Made by a program: the position numbers and the translations under genes
Notes under the pieces: model-generated
What the model was told of the DNA's origin: nothing
Databases searched by the model: none
What the model saw: the letters and a program-made list of their open reading frames with translations, nothing else
In this document: piece after piece, positions 27,643 to 28,885 of the stretch
Position numbering within the stretch: the stretch's first letter is position 1
How the letters are laid out: the number at the start of each line of letters is the position of its first letter
Source of the DNA: a virus
Length of the DNA stretch: 28,885 nt
Strand: one strand, 5' to 3'
IMG/VR virus record: IMGVR_UViG_3300043410_002315
Coordinates: 1-28,885 of that record

Positions 27643-28885
27643 TCAGTACCAATAGTTATTTTCAAACTCTGAAATCATTAGTTCCATCTTATACATGATA
27701 CGAACTTTGAGTTTACGGCTGTCGCCCCAACCAGTCCAGTCACTATAGAAGTATATACCGTCTTCATCAAAGTTAGTGAATGGATAAATGGAGCCATAAT
27801 TATCGCCATTCCAAGTATCCCAAAAGTTATTAGTATCAAAAGCAAGCACTGGGAACGTAGCACTATCCCATTCTTTGGTTGCTTGATCGTATAAGCCTAC
27901 ATGTGTTTTTATAGTGCCACCCTGTACGCCATTGCCTACAAAGTTATAATACTGTCGAGGTAGATCAGCTGTCCAATCAAACCACTTTTTGCCATAGAAG
28001 TAATTGCTTTGTTGTTCAGGCTGATAGATATACAATCCGATGTTTGTAGCTTTATAGAAATGAATCTCTACAGTATCTGTTGGGTTGATTGTATAACTAG
28101 TTGAAAGCTGAATTACAAACATACCTTCATTTGAAATATAATTTTCGTTGTAGAAATCATATGGGTTACCGGTGTCACCATTGATGATTACATAACCCGA
28201 ACGATATGAATTGCCTGTATATTTGTTGTTTGATGCATAAATGCAATCTGTAAATTCAGGATAACGCTTGCTATCAAACTCAATGTAATTGTTATTACCG
28301 TCTGAATTTCTAGCATGTGTAACTGTTATAGTCTGAAGTGTTGGTGTTGTAATATCAACAGGTGCACCATCAAAAGTGATAGTATATAAGTTACCTGTAT
28401 TTGCTACAGAAACAATTTTTCTATCAATATCTAATTTACCATTACCGTTTGAATAGAATGTAATTCCACAATTGGCGGTGTGTGTTTTTAATGCTGTAAT
28501 ACTTTCGTCACTGAGATAGTTGAAAGTATCAAAGTCAATGACTACTTGATTAGTATTGGCTGTTGTTTGATCTGGCCAGAAAGTATCATACTCTTCCCAA
28601 GCGCCATAGAAATCTTTAGTGCCTTTCGTGTAGTACTGAAGTGTTAGTTCTTCGCCTTCAACAAGAGTGATATCACCATACCAACTAATTGTATATTCGT
28701 TAGCACCAAGGCTACCGTTTGGTACAAAACCAGTGCCTTCAATACGATAAACACCATAATCATTATTTCTTAAATCATTGAGATAAACACGAATTGCTGA
28801 ACGATAATCATACGCGTCGCGTAGAGCAGTAAGATCTTGACCTGCTAAATTAACTGTAATCTGAGATGTTGTACCAGCTAATCCT
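27643..28885 (-). CDS. Large virion/adhesin-like protein, 5' end outside window
   Basis: An open frame runs from the window edge to the stop at 27643 (413 codons visible, start not seen). The internal Met at 28122 is not the start, because coding continues upstream without a stop. The protein is rich in Tyr, Asn, Asp, Thr and beta-strand patterns (GLAGTTSQITVNLAG, DVVIDFDTF-like strands, YIYQPEQQSNYFYGKKWFDW). There are no membrane segments. This composition and the position next to small phage genes suggest a tail-fibre or baseplate-associated surface protein; the exact family is not recognised. Confidence 0.75.
   Translation of the reverse strand, partial: GLAGTTSQITVNLAGQDLTALRDAYDYRSAIRVYLNDLRNNDYGVYRIEGTGFVPNGSLGANEYTISWYGDITLVEGEELTLQYYTKGTKDFYGAWEEYDTFWPDQTTANTNQVVIDFDTFNYLSDESITALKTHTANCGITFYSNGNGKLDIDRKIVSVANTGNLYTITFDGAPVDITTPTLQTITVTHARNSDGNNNYIEFDSKRYPEFTDCIYASNNKYTGNSYRSGYVIINGDTGNPYDFYNENYISNEGMFVIQLSTSYTINPTDTVEIHFYKATNIGLYIYQPEQQSNYFYGKKWFDWTADLPRQYYNFVGNGVQGGTIKTHVGLYDQATKEWDSATFPVLAFDTNNFWDTWNGDNYGSIYPFTNFDEDGIYFYSDWTGWGDSRKLKVRIMYKMELMISEFENNYWY

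Overview
The window looks like part of the genome of a T4-like tailed phage (myovirus type) infecting a Gram-negative, probably marine, bacterium. The evidence is a T4-style set of replication and nucleotide genes (RNase H/flap nuclease, gp61-type primase, class Ia ribonucleotide reductase, ThyX, PhoH, glutaredoxin), two tRNA genes, tightly packed genes with 1-20 base overlaps, and T4-type promoter sequences. There are three exact TATAAATA late-type boxes, two of them just upstream of genes, and a perfect GTTTAC-17-TATAAT early-type promoter. Lipoproteins, a heptose pathway and a curli-type outer-membrane channel point to a Gram-negative host. The phage group itself is inferred; pelagimyophages or related marine T4-like phages are my best guess from memory.

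Layout. Almost everything is on the minus strand, so transcription runs from high to low coordinates. 28885-27223: the end of a large virion-type protein and small conserved phage genes. 26677-24635: early promoter, primase, a small gene, thyX. 24578-19250: a late-promoter operon of six genes encoding CsgF, CsgG, a curlin-repeat protein, a FecR-domain protein with a curlin-like tail, a second small curlin-like protein and a CHASE2-adenylate cyclase. 19236-18608: two paralogous membrane proteins, the only plus-strand genes, with their own late box. 18583-14302: nrdA, a small Cys-rich gene, nrdB, small zinc-ribbon genes. 14302-12541: a GIY-YIG-like protein, tRNA-Leu(UAA), an Asp/Asn beta-hydroxylase-like enzyme, a YkuK-like protein, tRNA-CAU and a 29-residue basic peptide. 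12544-9118: RlpA-like lipoprotein, exported amidohydrolase, membrane proteins, an ATE-like acyltransferase and a nucleotidyltransferase. 9096-7127: glutaredoxin, small conserved proteins, SpeD, peroxiredoxin. 7130-4154: a heptose/glycosyltransferase module. 4144-541: RNase H, small genes, PhoH, a PD-(D/E)XK nuclease and a terminator. 437-1: a truncated, GC-richer gene.

The strongest candidate for an unusual system is the 24578-19250 operon. It contains a curli secretion channel and its CsgF partner, two candidate amyloid subunits, a FecR-type envelope protein and an intact class III adenylate cyclase with a CHASE2 sensor, apparently expressed late in infection. No csgD, csgE or csgC is seen. 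My reading is that infected cells export an amyloid or build an outer-membrane pore late in infection and couple this to cAMP signalling; that is inference. Other notable items are a leucine tRNA without its long variable arm, a tRNA whose 5' end supplies a neighbouring gene's stop codon, a nearly complete nucleotide-heptose pathway, an arginyl-transferase-like GNAT protein, and an overlapping divergent promoter between nrdA and the plus-strand membrane genes.
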